A DNA stretch of 64,000 nt from Cymbidium sinense (GCA_021442155.1 CM038221.1:24365906-24429905); one strand, 5' to 3'. Shown: positions 49,299 through 62,417, counted from the first letter of the stretch. The notes: generated by a model not told the origin, from the letters alone. Program-made: numbers and translations.

Positions 49299-50129
49299 TG
49301 ACCTCATTTTTAGAATGAGCTCTCAACCCCTCCATCTTAGACATAGGACCCCTCTTAGACATTAATAGTTCCTCAATTTTAAGTCACTTCTAGTGATTAG
49401 GTGAACACTTAACCTAATCCTAGAGACTTAGAAGAGTTAGCCATAGGATAGTTTATGCCTTAGGGGTGCTAGAAAAATTTGCCTACCCTAAAGCTTGAAC
49501 CAAATCCTCACTTCCTTCTTTCAAGTCAAACTCCAAATTTGAACCAGCCTCAAACTCAAATCAACTTCAATTCCAAACCAAAACTTAAATCAATTCCAAT
49601 GGATTTTCTCAAATCATGAATCAATTTCAAATGATTGAAACCCATGATTGAATTCCAAAATCTTTCCTACGTCCCTTTAATTCCACTTTATGGACTTAGC
49701 TTAAAAAAATTCAAATCACTTCAAATTCAAGAAAATTTATCAAAATATTTATATTCTCATTTATATTCATAGATATAAATGAAATATAAATTCAAATATC
49801 CAAAACTAAATTCAAAATTCAAATCCAAATTCATCCAAAATCTAACCTAAACCTTTCAAGTTAAATTCCTGAACTTAGCCAAATGAAACTGAAATCAAAC
49901 CAAACTCTTGATTTTTCTTATTATTCAATTAATCCTTCAATAAGAAATCCAAATATAAACATAAACTTCAATCATCAAACCAAAAACTAAATTCAAAAAT
50001 CAAACCCAAGTCAAACTCATGTTTACCCTTTTGAACTTGAAATTGTTAAATGAATCAAAACCCATTTTACTCCAAATCACTTGCCATTGGATTTATATTT
50101 CAATCATAAGTCCATATGTGAGTTAAACC

Positions 50130-50990
50130 AAAATTGAATCAAGCTTTGATCAAGTCAATTGACCCAAAGTGACCTAAAGTACCCCTTTTGATCTAAATTC
50201 TAATCCTACCCAAATTGGATTGAAGTAAGCCCACCTAAGCCTCACATTATGAGCAACATCATCATAAGATGATCAATCACTCAAATTGGGTCAAACCAAG
50301 GCAGACTTAGGGGTTGACCAAGTTAACACTTAGCCAAAATGAAACCTAAATTAGCCAAAATCAGCCATAGGCCAAATTGACTGAAACCATTGATCAAAAC
50401 TAATTCATGATCAATGTTTGAACTTGACCAAGTCATCATTTGAGCCTAACCTAGCCCAATTATCTACTTGACCCAAGTTGACCCAACTTGACCTAAAAAA
50501 TCAAAATGTGTCAAATCATGATCTAAGATAAATTGATTGCAACCAATTGGTCAAATTCATTCTAAACCACTTGTTGAACTTGATCAAAGCCTCAGTTGGC
50601 TAACTAGACCCAACCTAGCCCAATTGACTATGAACCCAACTTGACCTAAAGGGTCAAATTGAGCCAAAATCAAACCAAACCAAAATTAATTGAAACCAAA
50701 GCGTGCAATATATTTCAAATGACCAACCAAACCTAAACCAACCCATGACCGAACCCAAATAGGTCAAATGGGTCAAATTGGTCAACTTGACCCATTTGAC
50801 CTAAATGAAATCAAATGAACCAAAAAAAATATAAACCAAATTGAACCAAACCAATGATGCCAACATATTCCAAATGGTTATATGAACTTGACCCAACCCT
50901 TGGTTTGACCCAATTTGACCAATTGGTCAACTTGATCGAAGTTGACCCATTTTGACCTTAATGGGTCAACATGAGGCAAATGACATCAAA
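50130..50990 (+). repeat. TTGACC/GGTCAA motif field in D 5' LTR
   Basis: Element-sense version of the block in the other LTRs. The densest part (50740-50970) has about a dozen TTGACC or GGTCAA words. Confidence 0.6.
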
Positions 50991-52059
50991 TTAACTCCAA
51001 TTTTTTTAACATTTGGACCAACCCAATTTCAAACTATTCCAAATCTATCCAAAGTGAAATCAAAGCCAAATGGCCATTTTAACCCTATGTCAAGGGGAAA
51101 CCTATGGCTAATTCCACTTGGAATTTGGTCATATCCTGTTCATGGCCACTTGGCACCCTCTTAGTGGACCAAGTGGACACTAGAGAGTGTGGTGCACATG
51201 ACCCAATAGGTTTGGGTCAGCCAAACCCAACCTAAGGCCAAAACTGATCACCCCGCTCAAAATGAGCACATGAGAATCACTCCTCCACCTCATTTAGTAC
51301 ATGGAAACTTCTCCACTACCTCCCTCTAGCCAAACCAAATCCACATGGCATCCAAAATGGCCTAACCAACTCAACCCTTGGGATCAATTATATCAAAATG
51401 GCAAAGCCATGCTCGGCCATCCAATCCTTCTACGGGGAGATATACTCCCCCTAATTTCATTTCATTTGCACTGATTCACATTCGATTGAAGCATAGGAAC
51501 TCAGAGGAAGTAATTCCAAGCTCCCCTAAGGTCTCCTAAGCTACTTTTATTTCTCCATTTTTGATTTTTCCTAAGCTAAAAATAGGGGAGCTCAAGGGAT
51601 TTTTCATCTCATTCAATTCTCCACTAGAGCTTAATTCCTCATTTAAGCACCTTGAGGGGACCTAATCGAGCTCACCCAAGTCTTCATCCAAGTTCTCAAG
51701 CCACGAGAAGAGGGTCTTAAACCAAGTCCGCAAGCAATTGAAGCTCACTTTGGTTAATAGAAAGATCCACTCAACCTCAAGCCCTGAAATCTTCAACAAA
51801 GCTTCGACTCCACTAGACGAAGCTACCTCGACAGTTAAGAGTGCCGGTGATAGCCTCCGGCTAGGCATGGATCAAAACTAAGCTTAGGGAGAATTTTCTT
51901 TAGTCCTTTTTGAAGGGAATCATAATCCCATTACATTTTGACCATTAGATCTTCATCTCCTTGCATGATGATGGTGTGGGTTAAATTTTAGCTCAATCGA
52001 GCTCGGATCAAGCCCTAAGAGATGGACGGTTACCTTCTTCCATAGGTGAGCTCGGGATA

Positions 52060-52320
52060 AATCATGGACCATCCATCCTACATGTTTTGGATGGACGGTC
52101 CTGATTAATCCATGTTAGATCCATGTTTTAATCCCTTTAATACCATGGGCTTAATCTTGACCATTCGATCTTTGATCAGATGGTCCAAGGGAAGGCGAGT
52201 AGTGTCGCTGGCTGACTGTGTAGCTGATGTGATAACTTAAATAGCCAATTTCATTATGCCACATGGAAAGTGTGCACCGTGTTAGTGGTCCACGTGACGA
52301 CGATGGGGTTAGTCATATAA
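52060..52320 (+). other. GC-rich ACGT segment in D 5' LTR
   Basis: Carries CCACGTGACGACG near 52291 and GGACGGTCC-like words near 52090. It corresponds to 150-430 in the H LTR, which it matches more closely than it matches the B LTRs. Confidence 0.5.
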
Positions 52321-55300
52321 TTAGGCTATTTAATTAAGTTTTAATCATAAAATCTTCAAAAATACATAACTAGATATAGAAAAATAAAAAAAAATGCAAA
52401 CTCAAATGCATATTGAAGATATTTCAGAGGGAAATAATATAAAATTAAGTTTAATTAATTTGAACAATAAATTTCATGCAATTTGTGTTTTATTGGGAAT
52501 GTAATTTTATTAATTACTCCATAATTATTTCACAGATTAATTCCAAACTTCTCATATATATTTAGTGGGATGACCTCTGCCTCCCATAATTTTCTTGAAA
52601 TTTATTAATGGTTTAATTAGGGTAATTGCTTGATTCACTCCTAATTACTCTCTTAATTAATTAAATGACTAATTAACCAATTAAATAGTGATAAATTCCT
52701 TAATTAAGTTTTCTAATCAACTTAGAATAGTGAATGGACTTAGGGAATGAGATTGGGAGTCCTCTCCCAAATCTTTTCCCCTAAGTTCATTTCATTTGGA
52801 TAAAAATCTAATTAATGTGCAAATTAATTAAATAGTTTAATCACTTAATTAATTGGCTTAATTAATCCAAATTTTAAAATCAAATCAATCTAAACTTAGT
52901 CAATTCCTTTTTGGGTAGATGTTTAGGTGTTTAATAACTGAAGTAGCTTAAGGAAATTATATATAACCCATATATATGGGAAGGGTTATGAAAGTACTTA
53001 AAATTAAACCCTTTAGCTTAATTAATCATTAATTGTGAGCCAAATGTATTAGGCCCCTTTCTTTCTTAGGTGCATTGCTGATTTATATTCCTTGTAATTT
53101 TATGTCATACATTGGCTCATAATTATTTGGTTAAATATGTTAAAGTGGTGTAGGAAACGAGTAATTAATGGACTTAAAGTATTCCCTAACCTAAACAAAA
53201 TATAAAATCAATATAATGAATCTAAAATTAAACTAAAATAGCATACACATGTGGGAGATGGGCTAGGACCAGCAAACTTTCTCATATTTCCTAAATTCAA
53301 ATCAAACTCAAAACAAAATCAAAATTTCCATACACCAACTTTGATTCACTTTAAATAAATCTTATTCCATAGGTTTTTCTTTAGGAATTAATTAGGGTGA
53401 GTGAAGTTACATGCTTTCATCACTTTATTTCTTTACTAGCATGCTAAATGTATATGTCAAATTAAAATCATGCATTTATGCCTTTTGAAAAATCAAGTTA
53501 AAATGAAATGTTTTCTTTATGTCAAATTGCATGTTTTACAAAGTAAGAATAATAATGGCTAGTTATCAACTATTAAATCTAAAATTATTTTCAAAACTTA
53601 TAAATCAAATATTTAAATAGAAAGGTATGCTACTTATAGTTATTTATAAGCTTGCATGTGAGTATAATATAAGGTGTGCATTGTGTGACTTTCCTTATCT
53701 TCTCTTTTAACATAGTTTTGAATAGGGTTTGCAAAGTGTATAGTTCATTTGAAAAGAACACAACACTTTCTTAAATCCATTCCTATTCATTCTTATGTTA
53801 TCAGTTAAGAAGGATACTCACACTTACACATGTAAATTCCATAAACAAATCAAACAAACAAACATAAACTTTTTGCATGACTCTTTTTCCATTCATTTGA
53901 TTTTGTACATGCATATGTATTTAAGGAAAGTGGTATATTAGTCTAGACATCCTAGGGTTGTGAGGCTTTAAGTAGCCCCAAGTAGGTCTTATACCTTACA
54001 CCCCTGGTGCAAAAAATAATGGCACCGTACTCATCTATTCCTTGCATACATGTAAATATGCATATGAATAATGGATAAAAGAATCCATTTTTCTACTTAA
54101 CAAAACCATGCATCATAAAAACATCCAAATTTCTTAAACAAACTCTCTTAGCATTAATCATCAAGGTGTGCTAAACATTTCCATTTGCATGTACAGATAT
54201 GCTCAAGATCCATCCATATGCATGTTACACATGTTGGAAAGAAATGAAGTGTTGTGTGTTTTGTGATAGTAATTCACTTTACTAAATCTTAAAATGCCTT
54301 TCTTTTTGAATAGGTTTGTTTAGAGAAAATCTAAACTTAGGATTAATTAAAACACATAATAAAACATTTACTAAACAAAAATCAATAATGAGTCTACCTT
54401 AGAAATTACTTAAGGTAGGGAGGAAAGAGAAGTTTTCTTTTCTTTTCCTCTCTTTACAACACTTAGTAATTAATTGTAGGTTCATTCAAACCTAATCAAA
54501 TCAAAAAAATAAAATCAACCAAATCAACTAAAATACTTAAATGAAACCACCCTCTAAGTTGAACTCTTTCACACTTAGAAAACTTCAACCTTAAAGCCTA
54601 GCTAAACATATTACATAAATCTTAAATAGCATACACATTAGGCTAAGTCACCACTTTTAGCTTTAGGTTAGAGCGGTGCATGGTTTGATGTTTGATTTTA
54701 TTTTGTGATGTAATATTTTAGTTTGGATGTTAGGGTGTATATGCATAGACTGAATGGTAGGGCGATCTTAGTCTAATCATTATCTTCTGCTAGGGATTGT
54801 GCTTAGGGGCACTGTAATAAAAATATAAATGCTTTCACTGTGTAGGTTGCTTATACCCCTAAGCATAATCCAAAATAGGTCATATGGACTTGGTTACCCT
54901 TATGTGGGGTGCTAAGTTCAATTTATTCATATATATGCTTCGAATTGTGTGGTTTGTTTAGCTAATCTCTATTTTGCAGGTTTTTGTTAGATTTTTTTTC
55001 CATTTTCATGTACTTTTGTAATTAGGATTTGGAATGATTGTTATGGGGGATTAGGATGAACATTGGTTATAAGATCATATCTTATGTACCATGTGAAGAC
55101 TTGGATAACACCACATTCGAACCAAGTCAAAAGGAAGAAAGAACCAAATGAAGAAAGAAGAATGAAAATGAAGAGCCCCATAACATGAATTCCTTCTTAT
55201 TTGTAATTAATTCATTTTATAATCTGGATTGTATAAGGGTGCAACTCAGCTACCCAATTTATTTTAGGGTTTGTGCGGTGGAGCCTGAGCACATCTTATT

Positions 55301-56769
55301 ATTTTGTGCTAGATTTTTAAATTATTTAATGTTTGTTTAGCTTATGCATTAAGATGGCATGTTTTTTATTTCTTCCTGTTGTGATGTATGGCCTGGATGA
55401 CAACTAGGCTCTTAGAAAAAATAAATTTTTTGTCCAACTAATCAATTTAAATAAAAAATAAACAACTCATAACCCACCTAAGGCCTAGGTTATAAACAAG
55501 ATAAAAGAATTAGCAACCCCTTAGTTGGATGTTGTATTTTCTTTCTCACATCATGCATAAAAGCATATTATTTCACTCTTGATTTGGAGGGCTTCCACCT
55601 GTGCCAGAGAACTTGGCTTGACTTTTGAGAGCCATGGTAGAAAAACACCTCCTTTCTCGCTGATTTTGGCCCATAATCTAATTTCTCATGCATTAGGCAT
55701 ATGAATCCTAAAGTCTGTGTCGAATTAATTGTACAAAAAAATGAAAATAAAAATGTAACAAATTTGCTTTAGATTTAAGTCATTAAATCATGCCCTACAT
55801 GATCTAGTCTCTTAGGAAGTGTGTTTAAGGACTTAGTCTCTTTCTAAATATACAACAGCTTAGCTATCTTGCAAAAGTATATGACTTCCCTACATGTAGT
55901 TAAAATCATAGGAGGAGATAGTTGGCGGCCACCCCAATTGGTTGTAAGTCCAAACAGTCGGGTGGTTTATCCTCTCTTGTGGAGGTAAACTAAATACCCA
56001 TTTTAGCCTTAGATTTAGGTCATGCTTTGGTCCTCACCATAGCTCCCTAGATTTAGGTTCTGAGATTGTTCCTCCCCTTTGTGGGCTACAAGCATAAATC
56101 CTCACCTCTTAGGCATTTCCATGACCTTATATCATTGAATTGTAAGCCCTAACTTTTTAATAAAAATTCAACTCAAACAAATAAATCAATTCAATTTCAA
56201 AAATGTAAAGCCCAACCATATGATAGTTTGAGATGCTTACTAAACTTCCTAATATCCTAAGCATGCCCTACTTATCTTCATTTGGCTTTGATAATAACTC
56301 CCTCCTCCTGATCAATCCCATTTAATCTTCTAAAAATAAACCAATTGATTGATAGTCCTACCTTTGAAATATTTGGAGATAGCGATCATTTACCTTAATA
56401 AAGAGTATTCCTAAGGAATCATGTTCCTTAGGATGTAATTAACTATGGGGGCTTTTCTCCATAGGGAACTTAATGAACCTGGTTTAAAATAAATCCTACT
56501 TTACTTCTCCATGTAAAGAAAGGGAAGAATCTCTGGTACATTCCAAAGACCCATAATCTTTAGGAGTCCTTATTCAGGTGATTAGGTCTATTATAGGGTG
56601 GTGACTTCTATCTTTTAAGATAATACACTTTTCCTCAATTCAATCACCCTAATAAAAATATCTACATATCTACGTGGTGTCCCAACAAGGCATATATTTT
56701 TGTTTTCATTTGTTCTTTACAAAATGATAGATGAAGGCAAGAAAATAAAAATTTTGTGACAGATTTTTC

Positions 56770-56787
56770 TAGCGACTCCGCTGGGGA
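56770..56787 (+). other. Primer-binding site of element D (tRNA-Arg type)
   Basis: Reads TAGCGACTCCGCTGGGGA, eight bases after the LTR end. Apart from A at position 2 (C or G to A change of TGG) it would pair with the 3' end of plant tRNA-Arg as I remember it, mismatching at one more position. Confidence 0.88.
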
Positions 56788-58605
56788 AGATTCTTCTCTC
56801 CATCTTTGGCACATGATCATTATCTCCAAGCATTTATAGTGGGTTTGTATTTCATATAAACTCAAGTCTATCTTTCTTTTCCATTGGCACTTAATTTATT
56901 TCATCCTTAAGCTAAGCTAGCTAACATCCTAAGTTTTAGGACCTCACTCTGAGTGGGTCTTAAAACCCCCGGTTCCCCAATGGTTAATAATAAAATTTTA
57001 ATTAAAAAAAATTAAAGACTTCCTCCTTACCATATCTATGGTAAGGAAAGGTTCATTCCAAAATAAAAAATAAAAAAATAAAGAAAAATAAATCCTTTAT
57101 AAAAAACATCAATTTCCAAAAGCACTTTTTCAAAATGCACATAATAATATGTTTGTACAAAAATTTTCATAAATCACCCTCATCTAACAATCTTCATGAT
57201 TGTTAAATGTTGGATCATTTCAAAAATAAAATCAACAATCATATTTTCCAAAAGCACGCATGAATATCTTCATTCAATGTATTGAATGAAGATTTTATTT
57301 TCAAAACAAAAATCAACAATATGCTTTTAAAATAAAATCAACAATCATAATTTCTAAAGCACAAATAACATCTTCATTCAATTTATTGAATGAAGATTTC
57401 ATTTTCAAAATAAAAAACAACAATCACATTTTCAAAACAAAAATCAACAACATCCTTTTAAAAATAAAATCCAACAATCAAAATTTCAAAAAGCACAAAT
57501 GAACATCTTCATTCAATTTATTGAACGAAGATTTCATTTTCAAAATAAAATGAACAATCACATTTTCAAAAAAAAAATCAACAACATCCTTTTAAAAATA
57601 AAATCCAACAATCATAATTTCAAAAGCACAAATGAACATTTTCATTTAATTTATTGAATGAAGATTTCATTTTCAAAACAAAATGAACAATCACATTTTC
57701 AAAATAAAATGAACAATCACATTTTTCAAATAAAATGAACAATCACATTTTCAAAAATAAAATCAACATCATCTTTTTCAAAAATAAAAAAAAATCAAAA
57801 TCAAAATCAAAATAAAAAATCAAAAACAACATTTGGATCTTTCATTTAGCATACCCAAATTTGCTAAGTGAAGATCCTCTTTTTCAAAATAAAAATCAAA
57901 ATCAAAATCAAAATAAAAAATCAAAACAAAACAACATTTGGATTTCTTAGCATACCTAAATTTGCTAAGAATCCTCTTTTTCAAAAACAAAAATAAAAAA
58001 TAAAACACATGGATCCTTTATTTTGCATACCTAAATTTGCTAAGTAAAGATCCTATTTTCAAAAATAACAAAACACTTGGATTCTCCATTTAGCATAGTC
58101 AAATTTGCTAAGTGAAGATTCTATTTTTCAAATTCACACATGAATCAAAAATAAGTAAACAAAAGAAGAAATTATTTTCAGACACCTCACCTAGCATACC
58201 CAAATTGGCTAAGTGAGTAAATTTCACAAATCACAAATTAAAACAAAATCAATTGATCCTTTAACATATTCAAATTTGTTAAATAAAGGGTTCTCAAATT
58301 CAAAAAATCAAAATCAAATATGAACTTATGGAAGCTTCTCTCTCAAAAAAAAAAAACTTGAAGCCATTTTCAACATACCCAAATTTGTTGAAAGTGGATT
58401 TTACATTCAAAAATCCCCTTTCCAATCAATCTCAAAATCTCTTCTAAATTCATTTGATCCCCACTTAACACTTTCAAGTTGTTGAGTGTCGGTTCAAATT
58501 CTAAAATCAAAATTCAAAAACCAATAAAGCAAAAATCTGATTCAAGTTTGTTTTCAACATTGCACTTTCAATCGCTTTCAATTTCATTTTAGTTCGTTCA
58601 TTTCA
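56788..58605 (+). ncRNA. Element D 5' leader with hairpin array
   Basis: Untranslated RNA between PBS and ORF1. Near the PBS are GTTTTAGGACCT paired with GGTCTTAAAAC (56933-56969) and TCCTTACCAT/ATGGTAAGGA with loop ATCT (57024-57047). Then AACAATC/GATTGTT (about 57185-57206) and ATCTTCATTCAAT/ATTGAATGAAGAT twice with perfect 13-bp arms (57266-57293 and 57370-57397), with weaker copies near 57506 and 57638. From 57835 on, units have loop TACCCAAATT: 57835-57877, then about 57932, 58010, 58080, 58185, 58255, 58371 and 58450. A/T-rich AAAATC repeats separate them (57779-57830). Confidence 0.87.
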
Positions 58606-60590
58606 ATGGCGTAAGTATGTGTTCACATTTTCTCATGGGATGGATTTGGCCTTGGATCAGGCCAGCCTCGCATGATAACTATTCCCACCTCATTTACTTT
58701 GGCCGAGGCTTTGAGGGGGTCAGGATTACATGTGAGGGAACCCCTCACGACCAAGAAGCGTGCAGGACCGCGTGAGCCAATCATCCGTTGAGTTACCATC
58801 TGAGATCCCCTCTCAAGAGGAAAGTCAGTGGTCATAGTAGAGTTTCTGCCGGTGCACCTCATTGTTCCCCTTGCTATCCCAGTTAGGGCTAGCACCCACT
58901 CCTTGGCACCTTCCAAGGGGAAGGCTCCCATAATTCCAGGGATTGTCTCCTCTGCCTTTGAGATTGAGTCTAGTTCCTACACTACTTGACCTACCAGGAC
59001 TCAATGCAGAAATAAGAACTGCATGATCAAGTAGTATCACACTCACATTGCCAAGGAGTTGGAGGCAACCACTCAGTCTATTGTAGATTAGTTTCCTAAG
59101 ATGGTTTTCACGCTATTCACAGAAAACCAATTCCACCCTCTCTCTAGATCTGGTAGAGAGGATGTTAGGAGGATTTCAGCTTCACCTCTGCCAACAGTTC
59201 AGTTTTAGGCACCTATTTGTGAGAGGAGAAGGTCATACATCCTTCAATTAGTTTTATGTCGAGTAAGCGAAGCCTATAGACCATCAAAGTTTGGGGCTCA
59301 ATTATATTTGTGTTCTATTATTCCTAGCAGTGTTGTAGACATATTAGATAGGAGAGGGGCAGGGAGGCTCATACATCAATTCATGTTACCAGTTGGGAGC
59401 AGCAGAGGTACAACCGACAGTTAGTTGTCTTCGCACTCATAGCTTTTCCTGATCGACACGCTACCCGCATCGATCATATTGATAGCATCTTACTCATGGG
59501 GACTACTCATCATAGGAGAGGAGCTCCTATTCAGAGAGAGTCAGTGGTGCCTCCACCACACTACTCTGCCCTTATCCACCATCTCCTATACATATTTCAT
59601 CATCTACTATTCCAGCCAAGGCCATGAAGGTTGCATCAGGGGAGAAGAGAATCCCATTGGTGATCCAGTTATGGCTAAGAGATCTCGTTCCATCTACACT
59701 GCCTACTATGGCAAGGCTGAGTTCACCTGCTCAACCTTCTGCTTCAGTCATGGTGAAGAAGGAATGGCAACCTCAGAGTATAGTAGTTGTCCCATCATCA
59801 CCACCACCACAGTAGGCTATGGAGATAGTAGCAGCAATTGAGGGAGGAGGAGACAGTTTAGTCATCCCCATGGCTATAGATCCTCCCAGAAGTACTACGC
59901 CCTCTAGATCCAGTGATAGCTGGGAACATCTTTCTTCTAGTGTGTGTAGCCCTCATAGGGTTAGTCCTCCAACAGCAGTAGATATTAGATGTATTTCATT
60001 TCATGATGATCCTACTATCAGTCAGATCAGAACTTTCATACCTGTTCAGTTGAACCGATCCCTAGATGACATTGTAGCTCAGTATCTAGTGGAGAAGAAA
60101 GAAATCTTAGGATCTATCTGATTCGATTTAGAGGATGAGAAGGTCAAATTTGATCCGAATGAGGATGATCTATTAGAAGATTCAGCGGGGGTACACATGG
60201 TAGACACCAGCAGATCCCTCCTTCATTATCAGTAGACTTTGGAAGGTGTTGCGACCGAGCAGGAAGACACATCCTACTCGACCCAACACCTCCATCAATA
60301 ATTAATGCAAAAGGATCAACAAATAGATAGGATGGGGAAGTAGCTCAAGGATTTTCTAGCAGTCTTGGCACTTTACAACCAAGCCCCAAAAGTTCATCCT
60401 ACCATAGCAGAGACTAGTCAGCCTGAGTTGTTGCATGTCTTGGATCTAACCAAGATTTTACCTCTAGTAGAGTAGGGCAGCACCAGTTTGTATAGAAAGG
60501 TAGTGGATAGTACCTCCTTACAGGAAAAGGACATTAAAACCATGGTTGAGCAGTAGGTAAAGAAGCATTAGTTCAAGCCTGAGGAGGATC
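58606..60590 (+). pseudogene. Element D ORF1, unknown function
   Basis: Starts at the same ATG as B and H but codon 3 is TAA. Recognisable blocks: KAPIIPGIVSSAFEIESSSY (58919 on), RNKNCMIK, a region with FHPLSRSGREDVRRISASPL (about 59130-59190), SKFGAQLYLCSIIPSSVVDI (59290-59345), then one frame from 59624 to about 60590 with TSGE-like basic/proline-rich sequence, PPRSTTPSRSSDSWEHLSSS and IRTFIPVQLNRSLDDIVAQY. In-frame TAG/TAA codons (for example 59816-59818, 60233-60235, 60343-60345, 60475-60477, 60553-60555) often sit where Gln is expected. The tail is in frame with gag except for one frameshift near 60600. No known domain. Confidence 0.72.
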
Positions 60591-61840
60591 AGCAGTTCCA
60601 AAGTGTAGACCTTACCCAGAGGAATTCGATGTCATCCAATATCCTAAGAGTTTTGTTCCACCTTCTTTCAAAAGCTTCGATGACAGCGAGAACCTAAGGC
60701 AACACACTTGAGGGCGGTTGCGCCTATGATGCTTTCTTCTTGTATCTCTTTGTCAGTAGCTTAGCAGGCATAGCCTTCGATTGGTATGCTAAACTCCTCA
60801 ACAGTTCAGTGAAGACTTTTGTTGAGTTGGAGTAATTCTTCATTAAGAGATTTATTGGAGCTCAATAGAGGGTGATTGTAGGCAATCTTGTTGTGGCTCA
60901 ACAACACCATGGTGAGTCCCTAGTTGACTACATTCTCAGATGGCATAATTTGAGTATGAAATGCGAACCGTAGTTGTTTGAATAGTATGCCATCAAGATT
61001 CTGCTTAACAATATCCATGGCCCGATCTCTTTCATGCTCAAATGTTTCACCATCAAAACTTTGAGAAGCTAATCAACAAGCAGGCTAGCTTACAAGGAGA
61101 AGCCAAATAGTTTCCTTTTCAGGATCAATAAAGCTAAATCTACAAAAGCTTGCAAAAAGAAGCCTGGGGCAGTGATAGCAGTAGATAAGGGAAAGCAGAC
61201 AGCCAAAGAGTAGTTTGAGAGGCCTCGTGCTCCATAACCATCACTTCCACCTCCTCTACCACCAAAGGGTCCTACCCTTCATGGGGCCTCCATGGCTTTC
61301 ATCACCTCCTCCTGATCATATGTAGTGATAGTACACATACCAGGTCGTGTATGGTTCACCTACTCTTATGGATAAACTAAACAAATCATATTTATTCAAG
61401 AGGGATACAATCAGGAAAATCTTTAAGAATCTCTTAAAGAAATCTGATTTCTAGTTACCCGAACCCAGAAGGCTGGAGGAAGTGTGCAAGAGTAATGATC
61501 CTAACTTTTGTCCCTACCACCGCATGCTAGGTCATATTTTGGAAGATTGCTTTACATTCAAGGACTAGCTTGAGCATAGGTTCAAGATCAGTACTATAGT
61601 TATCTCAAAGGAATTCCTTGTGGAACAACCATCCATTTCCATTAGGGTAATCCTTGGGGATACTTGTGATCCTTCTAAAACCAAAGAAGGTTGAGATATC
61701 CTTATCCCGTACCTCTAAGAAAATTATTTCCAAAATCAAGAAACTTTTCTTACAGGTGCCTGAGGAAGCTCAATACTCCAACATCAAGGAAGGTTTGCAA
61801 GTTGTCCAGGATAACTCAGTAAAGGTAGGAGCTCGGTAGT
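60591..61840 (+). pseudogene. gag: Element D gag with CPYH...C knuckle
   Basis: Starts with a YPEEFDVIQYPKSFVPPSFK box (about 60612-60672). The capsid region with FDWYAKL (about 60777), TFVELE and IGAQ follows at 60700-61130, broken by several TAG/TAA codons (60835, 60868). A Lys/Pro-rich stretch follows. Then MDKLNK (61368) leads to the motif CPYHRMLGHILEDC at 61509-61550, the atypical zinc-like knuckle seen in Tat/Ogre gag. H and B have lost Cys here, so D is the best copy for this motif. Confidence 0.83.
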
Positions 61841-61849
61841 AGCTGCACC

Positions 61850-62415
61850 AAGATAGCAACTAGCAAAACCACCAAGTCCACTCATTGTAACTCATCGGAA
61901 TCACCTCTTTAGCTAACTCTTCCTCTAGTAGGCATCTTGTATCGGTGGAAGATGGCATAAAATCTCTCACCCTACTTACTTTACTTGATTTCTACTATGT
62001 ACCTCCTTCAAAACCTAAGAAATCAAGGAATAAAGAAAGTTTGAATTATATATGTGTCACTTCTGATGGGTTGTCTAAATCTACTCCTAATGAAAACTCT
62101 TCAAGTCTAAACAATAATTATAACAACTCTGATCTTCCTCTTTCTAATTTAGAGTTGGACTTTCCTTCTTTGAATACTATGGGTTCACCTCTTGAGATAG
62201 ACTTGGAATCATCTGATTCTGAGGGTTTCATAGGAGAAGCTGTAGGTGAGCCTGACGAGCAGGTAGAACCTTCCACTAACCTTCCACAAGAGATCACTGA
62301 AGTCAACTCCATAATGGCAAGGTTCTACCTCCTAGGGCAACACCTCAAGATAGAGGGAAACAAGTCATTGGTTCAGATGATCGAGAAGCCCCTCCACAAT
62401 ATGCTCCACCCTTAG
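61850..62415 (+). pseudogene. Element D gag-protease linker
   Basis: A 156-residue open stretch (61945-62415) includes ESLNYICVTSDGLSKSTPN, SSLNNNYNNSDLP, GSPLEIDLESSDSEG and LPQEITEVNS, then shifts frame before the protease. Same block order as B 26523-26933. Low complexity, acidic, no domain recognised. Confidence 0.75.
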
Positions 62416-62417
62416 AT

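Larger units (their letters stand above)
49299..56761 (+). repeat. Element D 5' LTR, full length (~7.5 kb)
   Basis: Starts TGACCTCATT (the first three bases TGT of the other copies appear as CAC here) and ends TTGTGACA before the GATTTTTC spacer and PBS. It is the reverse-orientation counterpart of the B LTRs over its whole length. Blocks in order: conserved start (49299-49500), short tandem remnants (49500-49900), TTGACC field (50130-50990), GC-rich segment (52060-52320), AT-rich stretch with TTAATTAA words (52400-53400), GAA-rich tract (55128-55182), conserved tail. Small ORFs in it are not conserved. Confidence 0.92.

Noticed and set aside
57820..58008. Phe/Asp-rich minus-strand open stretch
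   Set aside because: It comes from AAAATC/AAAATAA repeats and hairpin units in the D leader; no coding blocks are shared with other copies.
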